In this document: positions 28,521 to 37,565 of the stretch, piece by piece
How the letters are laid out: the number at the start of each line of letters is the position of its first letter
Numbering within the stretch: the first letter of the stretch is position 1
DNA from: Opitutales bacterium
GTDB lineage: Bacteria; Verrucomicrobiota; Verrucomicrobiia; Opitutales; JABSRG01
Assembly (NCBI GenBank): GCA_013215165.1
Contig: JABSRG010000033.1
Span: 1-38,671 of the forward strand
DNA: 38,671 bases
Direction: 5' to 3'
Notes under the pieces: model-generated
The model's input: the letters and a program-made list of their open reading frames with translations, nothing else
Told to the model about the DNA's origin: nothing
Database searches by the model: none
Made by a program: the position numbers and the translations under genes

Positions 28521-28955
28521 ATGAGAGTTTATCTAGATAACTGTTGTTTCAATCGCCCATTTGATAATCAAAACCAACTAAGAATACGCCTAGAGACCGA
28601 AGCTAAGCTCGCAGTTCAAGCACTGATCCATGCAGGTAAACTAGAACTTGCATGGTCGTATATTTTAGATCTGGAAAACGCCGCTAATCCATTTCCAGAA
28701 AGACTAGAGCGCATTGCTACTTGGAAAGCGCTGGCCGTGATTGATATTTCAGAGTCCGCGGATGTTTTAGACTCTGCCAATGCGTTCCTCGGTTTTGGTT
28801 TGCGCAGTAAGGACTGCCTTCATCTAGCTTGCGCAATCCAGGCTAAATGTTCAGTTTTCCTAACGACAGATGATGGGATTCTGAAAAAGAGCGAAAACCT
28901 GAGCGAAATCCGGGTTTTGAATCCTGTTTCGCACATCACCGATTCCAGCAAATGA
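28521..28955 (+). CDS. PIN-domain protein, VapC-like toxin candidate
   Basis: The 144-residue protein opens with MRVYLDNCCFNRPFDNQ, a distinctive start of a PIN-domain subgroup found in many bacterial genomes. Acidic positions fit a nuclease site: D6, E52 (YILDLENAANPF), D98 (LRSKDCLHLACAI) and D117/D118 (LTTDDGIL). It overlaps the next gene by 4 nt (ATGA), and that gene encodes a 71-residue protein; together they look like a toxin-antitoxin pair with the toxin first, the reverse of VapBC. GGTGAAGAA before the ATG is one of the few Shine-Dalgarno-like signals in this window. More AT-rich than the gyr genes, which suggests acquisition. Target unknown. Confidence 0.8.
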   Translation: MRVYLDNCCFNRPFDNQNQLRIRLETEAKLAVQALIHAGKLELAWSYILDLENAANPFPERLERIATWKALAVIDISESADVLDSANAFLGFGLRSKDCLHLACAIQAKCSVFLTTDDGILKKSENLSEIRVLNPVSHITDSSK

Positions 28956-29167
28956 TTACGGACACCGAGATCAAAGTTAAGGGCCTCAGAGCACTCTCAA
29001 ATGCTCTGGGTGAAGTTGAGGCTGAACGCTTCATTAGTCTTATTTTGAAGGAGCCTTTTGATTACTCCCAATGGCAAAAAGATCTATTTGCTGGACAGTC
29101 GGTTAAGGAGATCAGTGCAGCCGCGACGAAATATCGTGAAGCCACTGAAAAGAATAAGAAACTATAG
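28952..29167 (+). CDS. Small partner protein of the PIN toxin (putative antitoxin)
   Basis: A 71-residue acidic/basic helical protein (ITDTEIKVKGLRALSNALGE, VEAERFISLILKEPFDYSQW, then a Lys-rich end). It overlaps the toxin gene by 4 nt. Proteins of this look recur next to PIN genes starting MRVYLDNCCFNRPF, which I know as a recurrent but poorly named arrangement. No ribbon-helix-helix, AbrB or helix-turn-helix fold is apparent, so it differs from usual VapB antitoxins. Antitoxin function is inferred from position. Confidence 0.65.
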   Translation: MITDTEIKVKGLRALSNALGEVEAERFISLILKEPFDYSQWQKDLFAGQSVKEISAAATKYREATEKNKKL

Positions 29168-29169
29168 GA

Positions 29170-29200
29170 CGCCTACATTTGGTATTCCCCATGTAAGGCG
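29170..29200 (+). other. Hairpin between the toxin module and hflX
   Basis: CGCC-TACAT (29170-29178) pairs with ATGTA-(A)-GGCG (29191-29200), nine base pairs with one bulged A and a 12-nt loop. There is no T-run, so it may be an mRNA processing or stability element, or a scar at the edge of the inserted module. Confidence 0.3.
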
Positions 29201-29224
29201 CTATCGAAGCTCCTTCCTCCACCC

Positions 29225-30538
29225 ATGCTAGAAGTCAAAGAGAAACCAAAGATGGTCGAGCGGGCCTTTTTGGTCGGTGCTGTCTTTCCCCGTGAATCGA
29301 TGGAGGAAGGGGAACAACTTCTCGACGAACTCGAAGAGCTGGTAGAGACCCTCGGCATACAGGTTGAGCACAAGGAGCTCGTTAAAGCCCGCGAGCATAA
29401 TCCCAAATTCCTTCTTGGTACTGGTAAGACAGAAGAGCTCATCGGCCTGGCCAAGGCCAAAAAGTGCGATGTCATCATATTTGACAACGAGTTATCTCCC
29501 AGCCAACAGCGTAATTGGGAAAGCATGGAAGAGAAAGTGGCCGTCATCGATCGTCAGGAGATTATTCTCGATATCTTCAATGTCCGTGCCCAAACCCGAG
29601 AAGCGCGTCTCCAAGTAGAACTCGCCCGTGCCGAATACAACCTACCCCGCCTCCAGCGCGCCTGGACCCACCTCGACCGCCAACGCGGCGGGGGCGCCAC
29701 CCAGCGCGATGCGGGAGAAACTCAGCTCGAGCTCGACCAACGCATGGTCCGCGAGCAAATCGCCCGACTCAAACGCGAACTGGGTGTCGTAGTCAAACAA
29801 CGCGAAGTCCAACGCAAACAACGGCGCAAAAAGCCCGTTCCCTCCGGAGCCTTTGTCGGTTACACCAATGCTGGAAAATCCAGTCTCTTGAACAAAATGA
29901 GTGGAGCGGATGTCCTAGCGGAAGACAAACTCTTCGCAACGCTCGACCCAACCTCCCGGCGCACCAAACTCCAGAACGGCCAGCACCTCGTTCTGACGGA
30001 TACGGTCGGTTTTGTTCGCCGCCTACCCCACCGTCTCGTTGAGGCTTTCAAGGCCACCCTTGAAGAATCGATCATCTCCGATTTTTTGGTCCATGTCGTC
30101 GACTTGAGCAATCCCGACTACGAGCACCACATCGAGACCACTGAAAAGGTACTCGAAGAATTGGGTGCGACGGACAAACAGATCATCCTCGCTTTTAATA
30201 AAATCGACCAAGTCGACGACCCCGCACTTATCAACCACATCCAGTTGCGCCATCCGGATGCTTGCCTCATTAGCGCACACACCGGAGAAGGGCTCGAAAG
30301 CCTTCAGGATGTCATGGTCGACCGTATTGCCGCCTCCTTTGAGGAACTCCGCTTACTTATCCCTCACGAGCGCTACGACCTCGTCTCACAACTCTACCGC
30401 GAAGGCGCGATTATCACCGAAACCATCGAAGACGACGGCTACCACCTCTCGGCAAAAATACCCGACCGCATCATCGCCCCCTACCGAGCTTTCTGCCCAG
30501 ATATTGAAGAAAAAGAACCGGAACCCTGGGAGCGTTGA
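29225..30538 (+). CDS. hflX: Ribosome-associated GTPase HflX
   Basis: HflX splits stalled 70S ribosomes, notably after heat stress, using GTP. The 437 residues show the N-terminal HflX domain (RAFLVGAVFPRESMEEGEQL, LLGTGKTEEL, IFDNELSPSQQRNWE), the conserved linker RGGGATQRDAGETQLELDQR (about 154-173) and the GTPase part: G1 GYTNAGKSSLLNKM (212-225), switch I region ATLDPTSRR, G3 LTDTVGFVRRLPH and G4-like AFNKIDQ. The length is typical. It may be read from the gyrBA-PIN transcript or its own promoter; the leader has no Shine-Dalgarno. Confidence 0.95.
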   Translation: MLEVKEKPKMVERAFLVGAVFPRESMEEGEQLLDELEELVETLGIQVEHKELVKAREHNPKFLLGTGKTEELIGLAKAKKCDVIIFDNELSPSQQRNWESMEEKVAVIDRQEIILDIFNVRAQTREARLQVELARAEYNLPRLQRAWTHLDRQRGGGATQRDAGETQLELDQRMVREQIARLKRELGVVVKQREVQRKQRRKKPVPSGAFVGYTNAGKSSLLNKMSGADVLAEDKLFATLDPTSRRTKLQNGQHLVLTDTVGFVRRLPHRLVEAFKATLEESIISDFLVHVVDLSNPDYEHHIETTEKVLEELGATDKQIILAFNKIDQVDDPALINHIQLRHPDACLISAHTGEGLESLQDVMVDRIAASFEELRLLIPHERYDLVSQLYREGAIITETIEDDGYHLSAKIPDRIIAPYRAFCPDIEEKEPEPWER

Positions 30539-30561
30539 GCCCCAGCTCGGCGAGTTTTTTT
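30530..30561 (+). terminator. Possible rho-independent terminator after hflX
   Basis: GAGC-CCCA-GCTC followed by GGCGAG and seven T (30555-30561) lies immediately after the hflX stop codon at 30538, between converging genes. The stem is only 4 bp plus wobble pairs, so the call is weak. Confidence 0.35.
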
Positions 30562-30567
30562 ACCTGA

Positions 30568-30891
30568 CTAAGGTAAGTACCTCTCACAACGAACTCGGAG
30601 CAGATTTATCAGATCTGGATCCATAAATTCATATTCATCCGGAATGTTAAGCACCGCGATTCGCTTGCCTGCCAGGTGCTTACGAAATTTTCGATTCAGC
30701 CGACTTCGGTGCGTATTTTCCATCACGATAACGGTATCTGCCCACTCAATTTGCTCTGGAGACAAAACAACCTCGGCATCATTGTTTAATCCCGCGGAAT
30801 CCACTTCGACGCCAGGGATATCAGAGAAGATCTCCTCAGCAGTGGGACTCCTGAGTTTGTTCTGAGAACATAGAAACAGCAGCTTCCTCAT
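30568..30891 (-). CDS. Low-molecular-weight protein tyrosine phosphatase-like protein
   Basis: The 107-residue protein has the phosphatase loop FLCSQNKLRSPTAE (Cys8-X5-Arg14-Ser15) right at the N-terminus, followed by VDSAGLNNDAEV and a C-terminal IPDEYEFMDPDLINLL. It matches a short clade of LMW-PTP-like proteins of about 105-110 residues, shorter than the classical 150-residue enzymes. The catalytic Cys and Arg are present, and D88/D92 in PDEYEFMDPD could supply the general acid. It lies 37 nt after rapA in the same direction, and converges on hflX. In vivo substrate is unknown. Confidence 0.85.
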   Translation of the reverse strand: MRKLLFLCSQNKLRSPTAEEIFSDIPGVEVDSAGLNNDAEVVLSPEQIEWADTVIVMENTHRSRLNRKFRKHLAGKRIAVLNIPDEYEFMDPDLINLLRVRCERYLP

Positions 30892-30928
30892 ACCCCTTGC
30901 TTCTTAACCTCTTTGCTTGAGGGCCCAA

Positions 30929-33673
30929 CTACTGCTCACACACGATCAATCGCATCGCATCGAGTCTCGGACGTGCAGCGCGTAGCGCTTCAGCTAATTC
31001 CCCTCGATGTTCCACCCAGCTATCGATCTCACCTTGAGAGATGCCGTCATTGACCTCACTCAATTCTTCAAGGCGAATGATCTCGCGGTTGATCTGAACG
31101 CGCATCTCAGCCTCAGCACCATCGATTGTAGTTTCAATCACGGCCTCAATTTCACTCTTGGCCGCTTCGAGCATTTTGGGGATGAGCCCCTTGATTCCCG
31201 GATTATTTAGTATCTTATCGTGATCGGCATCACGCGCTTCAAAGGCACCATCGAGATCCACAAAATCGGCTATCTCACGTTTGTGGTTTACCAGGATCCC
31301 TACGGGAGTCCGAGGAAGGTAACGATCCACATGGAGCCGCTGAGGCGCCAGGCATTCGATCACAAATACTGACTCTAAAAACAGCCCTGGCACCTTACAG
31401 TCCTGGAAGACGGATACGGCTGTATTGCCGTGTTCACTCGAAAGGAGCGCATCAAATGCACTGCGCACGAGTGGATGGTCTACGGTGAGAAAATGGATAT
31501 CTTCGCGCCCCAACGCGTCAGCTCGATCAAAGGTCACGGTCATCGGGCCCGACTCCAGTCCAGGCAAGCGCTCGACACGCCCATATTCCATATCAAGCAA
31601 GTAGCGCCGCGCACCCATCTCCTCTATGCGCACGCCGAGCTCTTCCAGCATTTGCAGGATGAAATTTTCAAACGTCTTATCTTGGTCCGTGATCGCGATA
31701 GACCGCTTCATCGTCTCGCTCTGTCGCGCATCAAATGAATTGAGGGCCAGGAGCTTTAACATGCCGCGTTCCATCTCTTCGCCCCACTCGGCCCGTTTCT
31801 TCGCGGTCGCTTTGATCAAACTGGTGAGTGCGCGCCCATCATATTTTTCTGCGAGGCCATGAATACGGTCTTCAAACTCCGCTTTGAGCCGCATTGCGGT
31901 AGGGACCGGACTGCTTAAAGCTCCGACACCATCGAGATACCACTTTGCCCACACCGCCTCGGGCCCTTTATCGATATAGGGCACCAGGATCTGAATGTCT
32001 GTCGTCTGTCCGATCCGATCGAGACGACCGATACGCTGTTCGAGTAATTCAGGATTCTCTGGCAGATCCCAGAGTATGAGCGTATGGGCAAATTGGAAAT
32101 TGCGGCCCTCACTACCGATCTCAGAACACAATAACAATCGTGCCCCTTCCTCATCTTGGAAAAATGCCGCATTCCGGTCCCGCTGGACCAAGTTTAACGC
32201 TTCATGGAAGACGGCGAGATCCACGTTGATTTGCTCTAAAATCTGTTCGCTCAGGTCTTCCACTAACTCGCGGCTGCGACAGATCAGCAGCGCCTTTCTT
32301 CCCGGATTCGCCTTCAACCAATCGACGAGCCATTCAATTTTGGGCTCCATGCCAGTTGGATCGTCGTCCAGACCCTTAAGCGGGATCAGTTCCGGGAGGC
32401 GTTTTGGGAATCCACCTAGGGCCGCACGCGTATTTCGGAATATAACTCGCCCGGTTCCAAACGTGTCGAGAATAGCCTGTTCCAGCTCGCGCCGCAACTT
32501 ATCGTCAAGAGCTCGCGCCCTCGGGAGCTGTTCTGCCATATGCGGCACTACAGCCTGAATGCGCTCGATAGTTGTAACATCCAGAGAAGCTTGCTGATCC
32601 ACATGATCGATCAGATCCGCGGCCTCTTGGTAATGCTCACTCTCACTAACAAATTTCGCCAGATCGCTATAGCGGTCCGGATCGAGCAGACGCAGACGAG
32701 CAAAGTGACCCTCGGCACCCAGCTGCTGGGGTGTTGCCGTTAAAAGAAGTAGCGCCGGCACACTTTTGGCCAGCTCTTCTACCGCTGCATATTCATCTGA
32801 TACTTGATCTTCAGACCACTCTAAGTGATGCGCCTCATCCACGATCATTAAGTCCCATCCGGCTTCTACGGTCTGGACGAGACGTCGCGGGTGTTTCACC
32901 AACATAGATAAAGGCATTAAAGCATGTTGCGTCTCAGCAAACGGGTTTTGGGCTCCATCAGGATGCTCGTCAGCGGCCACGCAGCGCTCTTCGTCGAAGA
33001 CAGTAAACATCATATTGAAGCGCCGCAGTAGTTCGATAAACCACTGATGCACCAACGAATCTGGAAGAATCACGAGCACCTGATCGGCGCGCCCCGTCAA
33101 GTGCAGGCGATGCATGATCAATGCGGCCTCGATGGTTTTACCCAAGCCCACCTCGTCTGCGAGCAACACGCGCGGATTAAGGCGCTGGGTCACCTCCTCT
33201 GCGATGTATAGCTGGTGGTTGATCAGGTCGATCCGCGACCCGATGAGTCCCCGAGTCGGCGCTTTACGGATCTTGGCCTGCCACTCCAGTGATTCCAAAC
33301 GCACCATGTATGAGCGCGAATTATCCAACTGTCCCCCCTGCATTCGATCAATAGGGGAGGAAAAGCTAATCGTATCGGATAAAGCCGCCTCAGGCACCCA
33401 TTCGCTATCGAGCAGATAACTGAGGAAACCGTTCTCCTCCTTCACATTTTCTACTGTGCCCTTGCTCCCCTCATGGGTTTCTACCCGATCCCCCACGGAA
33501 AACTCTACCCGACGCACCGGCGCAGATTCCAAAGCATACTCCCGACGTTCCTCAGCAGCCGGAAATAAAATCTCCACACGCCCAAATTTCGCGCTCAGCA
33601 CCACTCCCAAGCCCAATTCCGGCTCAGCATCACTCACCCATCTCTGTCCGGGCTGAATATTCGATCCACTCAT
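30929..33673 (-). CDS. rapA: RapA, RNA polymerase-associated Swi2/Snf2 ATPase
   Basis: RapA binds RNA polymerase and recycles it from post-termination complexes. The 914-residue protein has two N-terminal Tudor-like barrels (PGQRWVSDAEPELGLGVV..., FSVGDRVETHEGSKGTVEN), the first RecA-like domain with Walker A DEVGLGKT (173-180) and DEAH box (279-282, LMIVDEAHHLEWS), and the helicase C-terminal part near residues 440-600, with LLICRSRELVEDLSEQI, EIGSEGRNFQFAHTLILWDL and EQRIGRLDRIGQTTDIQI. Its C-terminal RapA-specific domain follows (SVFVIECLAPQRLHVDRYLP). Length is close to E. coli RapA (968). The start at 33673 matches the family N-terminus. Confidence 0.95.
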   Translation of the reverse strand: MSGSNIQPGQRWVSDAEPELGLGVVLSAKFGRVEILFPAAEERREYALESAPVRRVEFSVGDRVETHEGSKGTVENVKEENGFLSYLLDSEWVPEAALSDTISFSSPIDRMQGGQLDNSRSYMVRLESLEWQAKIRKAPTRGLIGSRIDLINHQLYIAEEVTQRLNPRVLLADEVGLGKTIEAALIMHRLHLTGRADQVLVILPDSLVHQWFIELLRRFNMMFTVFDEERCVAADEHPDGAQNPFAETQHALMPLSMLVKHPRRLVQTVEAGWDLMIVDEAHHLEWSEDQVSDEYAAVEELAKSVPALLLLTATPQQLGAEGHFARLRLLDPDRYSDLAKFVSESEHYQEAADLIDHVDQQASLDVTTIERIQAVVPHMAEQLPRARALDDKLRRELEQAILDTFGTGRVIFRNTRAALGGFPKRLPELIPLKGLDDDPTGMEPKIEWLVDWLKANPGRKALLICRSRELVEDLSEQILEQINVDLAVFHEALNLVQRDRNAAFFQDEEGARLLLCSEIGSEGRNFQFAHTLILWDLPENPELLEQRIGRLDRIGQTTDIQILVPYIDKGPEAVWAKWYLDGVGALSSPVPTAMRLKAEFEDRIHGLAEKYDGRALTSLIKATAKKRAEWGEEMERGMLKLLALNSFDARQSETMKRSIAITDQDKTFENFILQMLEELGVRIEEMGARRYLLDMEYGRVERLPGLESGPMTVTFDRADALGREDIHFLTVDHPLVRSAFDALLSSEHGNTAVSVFQDCKVPGLFLESVFVIECLAPQRLHVDRYLPRTPVGILVNHKREIADFVDLDGAFEARDADHDKILNNPGIKGLIPKMLEAAKSEIEAVIETTIDGAEAEMRVQINREIIRLEELSEVNDGISQGEIDSWVEHRGELAEALRAARPRLDAMRLIVCEQ

Positions 33674-33724
33674 AAAGCAACATAAGATAACCGCCTAAGT
33701 CACCTTATGGAAAGCTGAAAGCAC

Positions 33725-34897
33725 CTATTCAGGTGGACGATGCTCTTCATCCAGATGCAGGTAACCCCGTATCACATGTTCAAATGGGACCACACAGATA
33801 CCCTCGGCCAGCGAATAGGGCCGTTTTCCTGGATAAATCACATATAAATGCTCCAAATCCAGATCTTCCATGGCAATCATCATGGACTTCGTTTTCCTAG
33901 GTCCATCGGACCGTTTCATCTCAAATCCATAGCGCTTTCCGTTTTTGATCAGCAAAAGATCCAGCTCGGCTCCAGCATGCGTCGCCCAAAAATAGACCTC
34001 GTCGGGCGCGTATAAAAACACGATCGTTTCTAGTACTAGACCTTCCCAAGAAGATCCAATTTTAGGATGAGTAACGAGTGCGTCATACTCGCAAATCCCT
34101 AAAATAGCATGCAATAATCCGGTGTCGCGAAAGTATAACTTAGGTTGTTTCACCTGACGCTTCTTCAAGTTCTCATGCCAGGGTCGCAAGGCTCGTATCA
34201 TAAATACGTTCTCCAGTAGATCCAGATACCGGATAACACTCGTTTGACTGACACCCAAAGAACGCGCGGCCTCACTGGCGTTGAAAACCTGACCGTGATA
34301 ATGCGCTAACATTGCCCAGAAACGCCGAATAGTGGATGCAGGAGTACGAATGCCCATCGAAGCCAGATCTATCTCCAAAAATGTGCGAATAAAGTTCTGC
34401 CGCCACTGCCAGCTATCATTGTCATTAGTGGGCAACAAAGAACGCGGAAATCCGCCGCGAGACCAATAATCTGATATCTTTGCCTCACCCTGAACCTCAA
34501 TCATCGAGAATGGCGTCAATTCAATATACTCTATGCGCCCAGCCAAAGATTCAGCACTCTTTTGCATCAACTCAGGGCTGGCACTTCCTAAAATGAGGAA
34601 TCTAGCTTTTTTATCAGATCGATCTGCCAACACCCGTAATATAGGAAACAGATCCGGTTTGCGTTGCACCTCATCAATTACGACCAAGCCTCTAAGCTCT
34701 TCTAAAGCCGTCATGGGCGCGTCCAAACGCGCCAAGCTTGAAGGGTCCTCAAGATCAAAATAATTCGGAGAGTCCGCCTCGACATAGGATCTGGCCAGGG
34801 TGGTTTTGCCACACTGCCGCGGCCCGACGATCCCAACGATGAGGCTGCGACGGAGAGCGTCTTCCACCTGTTCCTGCTTTTGTTTTCGGACAATCAT
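33725..34897 (-). CDS. AAA ATPase with DUF4143 domain
   Basis: The 390-residue protein belongs to a widespread ATPase family of unclear role. Walker A is GPRQCGKTTLARSY (about 25-38), Walker B GLVVIDEVQRKPDLFPILR, and sensor-like RFLILGSASPELM follows. The second half has a winged-helix stretch (VFNASEAARSLGVSQTSVIRYLD, with residues split here around 225-245) and a nuclease-like fold (GSSWEGLVLETIVF..., AELDLLLIKNGKRYGFEMKR) typical of DUF4143. Such genes are accessory and patchily distributed. The AT-rich upstream region may hold its own promoter. It precedes rapA by 51 nt but probably is an independent acquisition. Confidence 0.88.
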   Translation of the reverse strand: MIVRKQKQEQVEDALRRSLIVGIVGPRQCGKTTLARSYVEADSPNYFDLEDPSSLARLDAPMTALEELRGLVVIDEVQRKPDLFPILRVLADRSDKKARFLILGSASPELMQKSAESLAGRIEYIELTPFSMIEVQGEAKISDYWSRGGFPRSLLPTNDNDSWQWRQNFIRTFLEIDLASMGIRTPASTIRRFWAMLAHYHGQVFNASEAARSLGVSQTSVIRYLDLLENVFMIRALRPWHENLKKRQVKQPKLYFRDTGLLHAILGICEYDALVTHPKIGSSWEGLVLETIVFLYAPDEVYFWATHAGAELDLLLIKNGKRYGFEMKRSDGPRKTKSMMIAMEDLDLEHLYVIYPGKRPYSLAEGICVVPFEHVIRGYLHLDEEHRPPE

Positions 34898-35261
34898 TTG
34901 CTTCAGAATGAAATTATTTTACCTTGAAACTTTCACATAAAATGTTTAAATTTCAATGTAATTTTTACTACAGTTATTTCGGAGAATGTGACCAGAAGCG
35001 CCTGAAGACAAAGAGTGAAAATGTTAAAGGGACCTTGATACTAAGTTTGATCTACCAGGTATACTCATGGGTATACGCGGGCATGAGGTAAGGTCCTTTT
35101 AAATATATAACTTACCCATCGGGCCAGGTAGAGCCGCAACAAGCGGTCGAACTCGTGGATCTCCTCATGGAATCAAAGAGAGACGCATTAAGCCACGAGC
35201 TATTGCATGTGCTTCGACAAATTCGAGACATTGAATCAGCCGTGGCCTCTAAAGCGGCAAA
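34898..35261. other. Intergenic region with AT-rich promoter area, palindromic element and a possible gene fragment
   Basis: 34898-35020 is AT-rich and probably carries the promoter of the ATPase gene read leftward. 35026-35100 is a palindromic element (separate entry). From 35092 to 35265 on the plus strand an open frame without an early Met encodes GQVEPQQAVELVDLLMESK and HELLHVLRQIRDIESAVASK, helix-like text that runs to a stop overlapping the xerD stop. It may be a gene remnant. I recognise no family. Confidence 0.4.
35026..35100 (+). repeat. 75-nt palindromic element with nested hairpin
   Basis: AAAGGGACCTT (35026-35036) pairs with AAGGTCCTTTT (35090-35100), ten base pairs with one bulged G. 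Nested inside, GTATAC (35059-35064) and GTATAC (35071-35076) form a 6-bp hairpin around TCATGG. On the plus strand the outer stem ends in TTTTAAA. An 11-codon frame, ATG at 35067 to TAA at 35100-35102, lies inside it. It could be a MITE, an insertion-element end or a small RNA with terminator. Confidence 0.45.
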
Positions 35262-36185
35262 TTAATTGCCCCCCCGTGGATGAAACCGAGCATGTTCATC
35301 CACGAGGTGATCAGTTTGGACTGAGGTGTAAATCTGAGTGGTGGCGATGTCGGCATGGCCGAGCATTTCTTGGATCGCACGGAGATCAGCTCCGCCGGAG
35401 AGGAGATGGGTCGCGAAGGAGTGGCGCAGGATATGGGGTTTGACGATCTGCTTGATACCAGCCTGGTCGGCGTAGTTTTTGAGGAATACCCAGATCGTTT
35501 TGCGAGAAATGGCGGTGCCGCGGTTTGACAGGAACACAGCACTTCCGGTTTTTGTACGGACAAACTCGGGGCGTCCGACTACCAGGTAATCTCGAATCGC
35601 TTTGATCGCTGCTGCTCCTAGCGGAACAAAGCGCTCTTTAGACCCCTTGCCCATAACGCGCACAACCTCTTCATCGAGAAAAAGCTGAGTAAGCGTCAAG
35701 TTACACAGCTCACTCACGCGTAGGCCACTCGAGTAAAATAGCTCGATAATGGCGGTATCGCGCAGGCCACGCGCGGTGGTTCGACCGGGTGTGGCAATCA
35801 GTTTTTCGACGGTCTGGCGCGAGAGGACATCCGGAAGGTTCCGGCGCAGGCGCGGTCCATCGAGCACTTCGGTGACATCGCTATCCAGATCCCGCTCTTT
35901 CAAGCCAAACTTGATCAAGCCGCGCAGGGCTGAGAGTTTTCGAGCGACGCTGCTAATCGCGACACCAGCCTCTCCCATTGAAGCGAGCCAAGCTGCCACA
36001 TGCGCAGCATCCATGTCATCCCAGCCATCCACGCCTTTCTCTGAAAAAAATTGAGCTGCTTGGGCTAGGTCTGACCCATAGCTATCGATACTGTTTTCAG
36101 ACAGACCACGCTCCAGCGATTGGTTAGCCAAGAAACGCTCTAGCAAATCAGCAAAGGCGTCCAGAGTATCATCAATGCGCGCCAC
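35262..36185 (-). CDS. xerD: Site-specific tyrosine recombinase XerC/XerD
   Basis: Xer recombinases resolve chromosome dimers at dif. The 307-residue protein has the N-terminal SAM-like core-binding domain (LERFLANQSLERGLSENSID) and the full catalytic set: R156 (YSSGLRVSELCNL), K180 (VMGKGSKERFVPLG), H251/R254 (PHILRHSFATHLL), H277 (MLGHADIATT) and Y286 (QIYTSV). The closing FHPRG resembles XerD more than XerC, but a single copy could serve both roles. The start is a GTG at 36185, 3 nt after the glycosyltransferase stop, so the two genes are coupled. The remaining partner, if any, is outside the window. Confidence 0.9.
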   Translation of the reverse strand: MARIDDTLDAFADLLERFLANQSLERGLSENSIDSYGSDLAQAAQFFSEKGVDGWDDMDAAHVAAWLASMGEAGVAISSVARKLSALRGLIKFGLKERDLDSDVTEVLDGPRLRRNLPDVLSRQTVEKLIATPGRTTARGLRDTAIIELFYSSGLRVSELCNLTLTQLFLDEEVVRVMGKGSKERFVPLGAAAIKAIRDYLVVGRPEFVRTKTGSAVFLSNRGTAISRKTIWVFLKNYADQAGIKQIVKPHILRHSFATHLLSGGADLRAIQEMLGHADIATTQIYTSVQTDHLVDEHARFHPRGGN

Positions 36186-36188
36186 GAG

Positions 36189-37463
36189 CTAGTCTTGATC
36201 CGAGAACTCAGCCTCTTTTTTTGCGTGAAATGCCTCAAGGATCTCCACGGCACGTGACGGTCCGTTTTCAGCTGCTAAGGATTCAGCCACCTCACGGGCC
36301 CGGCGCTGCATCTTCTTATTGCGCTCACACTTGCGCACAGTGGAGGCCAGGTTCTCCGGCCAACGCCGGCGCTTTAGGCTGATACCACAGCCGGTGCGCT
36401 CCACTTCATTAGCAAAGAAGGGCTGGTCGCCAAAGTGCGGGATAACGATCTGCGGTACCCCGGCGTGAAACACGGTTCCAGTGGTTCCTGAACCGCCGTG
36501 ATGAATCACTACAGAAGCATGCTTGAACAGTTGGTCGTGGGACACCTTGCCCAAGACTTTGAACTCTGAACGCGGCCGTTCCACCATGAGGCCGGCCCAA
36601 CCCGATTGAACAATGATCCGCTTTCCAAGCGGCCAATTACGCATAAAACGCGTCATCACCCGGCGTGTCTTATCAAAGGTCACACTCCCAAAAGTCAGAA
36701 CCGGCACGCGCTCACCGCCCGTAAATGCCTGAAGATCTTCGCCCAACTCTGTATCTTCCTCGGCCTGCCAGCGCAGGTAGCCGGCAAATTTAAAACGATC
36801 TGGGTCCATCGGCTTTTCATGTTCGAACAACACCTGGCTCACCGACACGAGACACAACTCGGCGGGTTGATGAAGAAAACTGGAAGCCAGAGGCAATTCA
36901 GCCCGTTGCAGTGCTTTGCCGACGACGCCATTTATCGTCTTGACCAAGAGCGTATCGGTGAACCGCCAGATCATCGCGTTCCAGGCATCTTGAATAAACC
37001 GCGGCCAACCCCGCAAGGCCGGAATAATTTCCGGTGGATAGTAAATCGAAGGGATGATGTTGTGGGCAAACACCTGGGTGGCGAACGGCACTCCATAACG
37101 ATCGGCAATTCCCTTGAGTGGGCTGAATACATAGGATGACACCATCAAATCAGCCCACCCCATTTGCGCTTCCAGGTTTTGGAAAATCTCATCAATGAAT
37201 GGAAGCGACTCCATGTAGATCATACGTAGGACTTCGACACCATGCTTGGCTGCGGCCAAATCACGCATGGCCTCCGCAAACCCACTTTGATCCCAGTCCG
37301 GCGGCAAATAGACATACTCCATACCGGCTGCCTCGATCTCTTCCCGAAACAGAGTGACTGTCGCAAACCGTACCTCATGCCCCGCATCCAACAAAGCATG
37401 GCCCAGCCGAATCATCGGATAGATGTCTCCAGTCGAACCGTGTGAGCTGAGAAGAACCCGCAT
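36189..37463 (-). CDS. UDP-sugar glycosyltransferase, GT1 (sterol/UGT-like) family
   Basis: The 424-residue protein has a GT-B fold: an N-terminal VLLSSHGSTGDIYPMIRLGH segment and the donor-binding signature VIHHGGSGTTGTVFHAGVPQ followed by IVIPHFGDQPFFANEVE (about 310-345). This resembles sterol and other lipid glucosyltransferases and the glycosyltransferases that decorate macrolides, carotenoids (CrtX) or rhamnolipids. The acceptor cannot be told; a carotenoid or hopanoid is conceivable in an organism with a carotenoid operon, but this is inference and the operon is 33 kb away. It is coupled to xerD. The GxxExxY gene is divergent, with 102 nt between starts. Confidence 0.85.
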   Translation of the reverse strand: MRVLLSSHGSTGDIYPMIRLGHALLDAGHEVRFATVTLFREEIEAAGMEYVYLPPDWDQSGFAEAMRDLAAAKHGVEVLRMIYMESLPFIDEIFQNLEAQMGWADLMVSSYVFSPLKGIADRYGVPFATQVFAHNIIPSIYYPPEIIPALRGWPRFIQDAWNAMIWRFTDTLLVKTINGVVGKALQRAELPLASSFLHQPAELCLVSVSQVLFEHEKPMDPDRFKFAGYLRWQAEEDTELGEDLQAFTGGERVPVLTFGSVTFDKTRRVMTRFMRNWPLGKRIIVQSGWAGLMVERPRSEFKVLGKVSHDQLFKHASVVIHHGGSGTTGTVFHAGVPQIVIPHFGDQPFFANEVERTGCGISLKRRRWPENLASTVRKCERNKKMQRRAREVAESLAAENGPSRAVEILEAFHAKKEAEFSDQD

Positions 37464-37565
37464 GTGCCGACGGAATGCATGAATGCGCAGGCAGGCTCAA
37501 TGCAGAAATGCCAACCGACGAATAAGCTTTTTGACTCAGCAACTTCCCATCACAAACCTCCTGGG

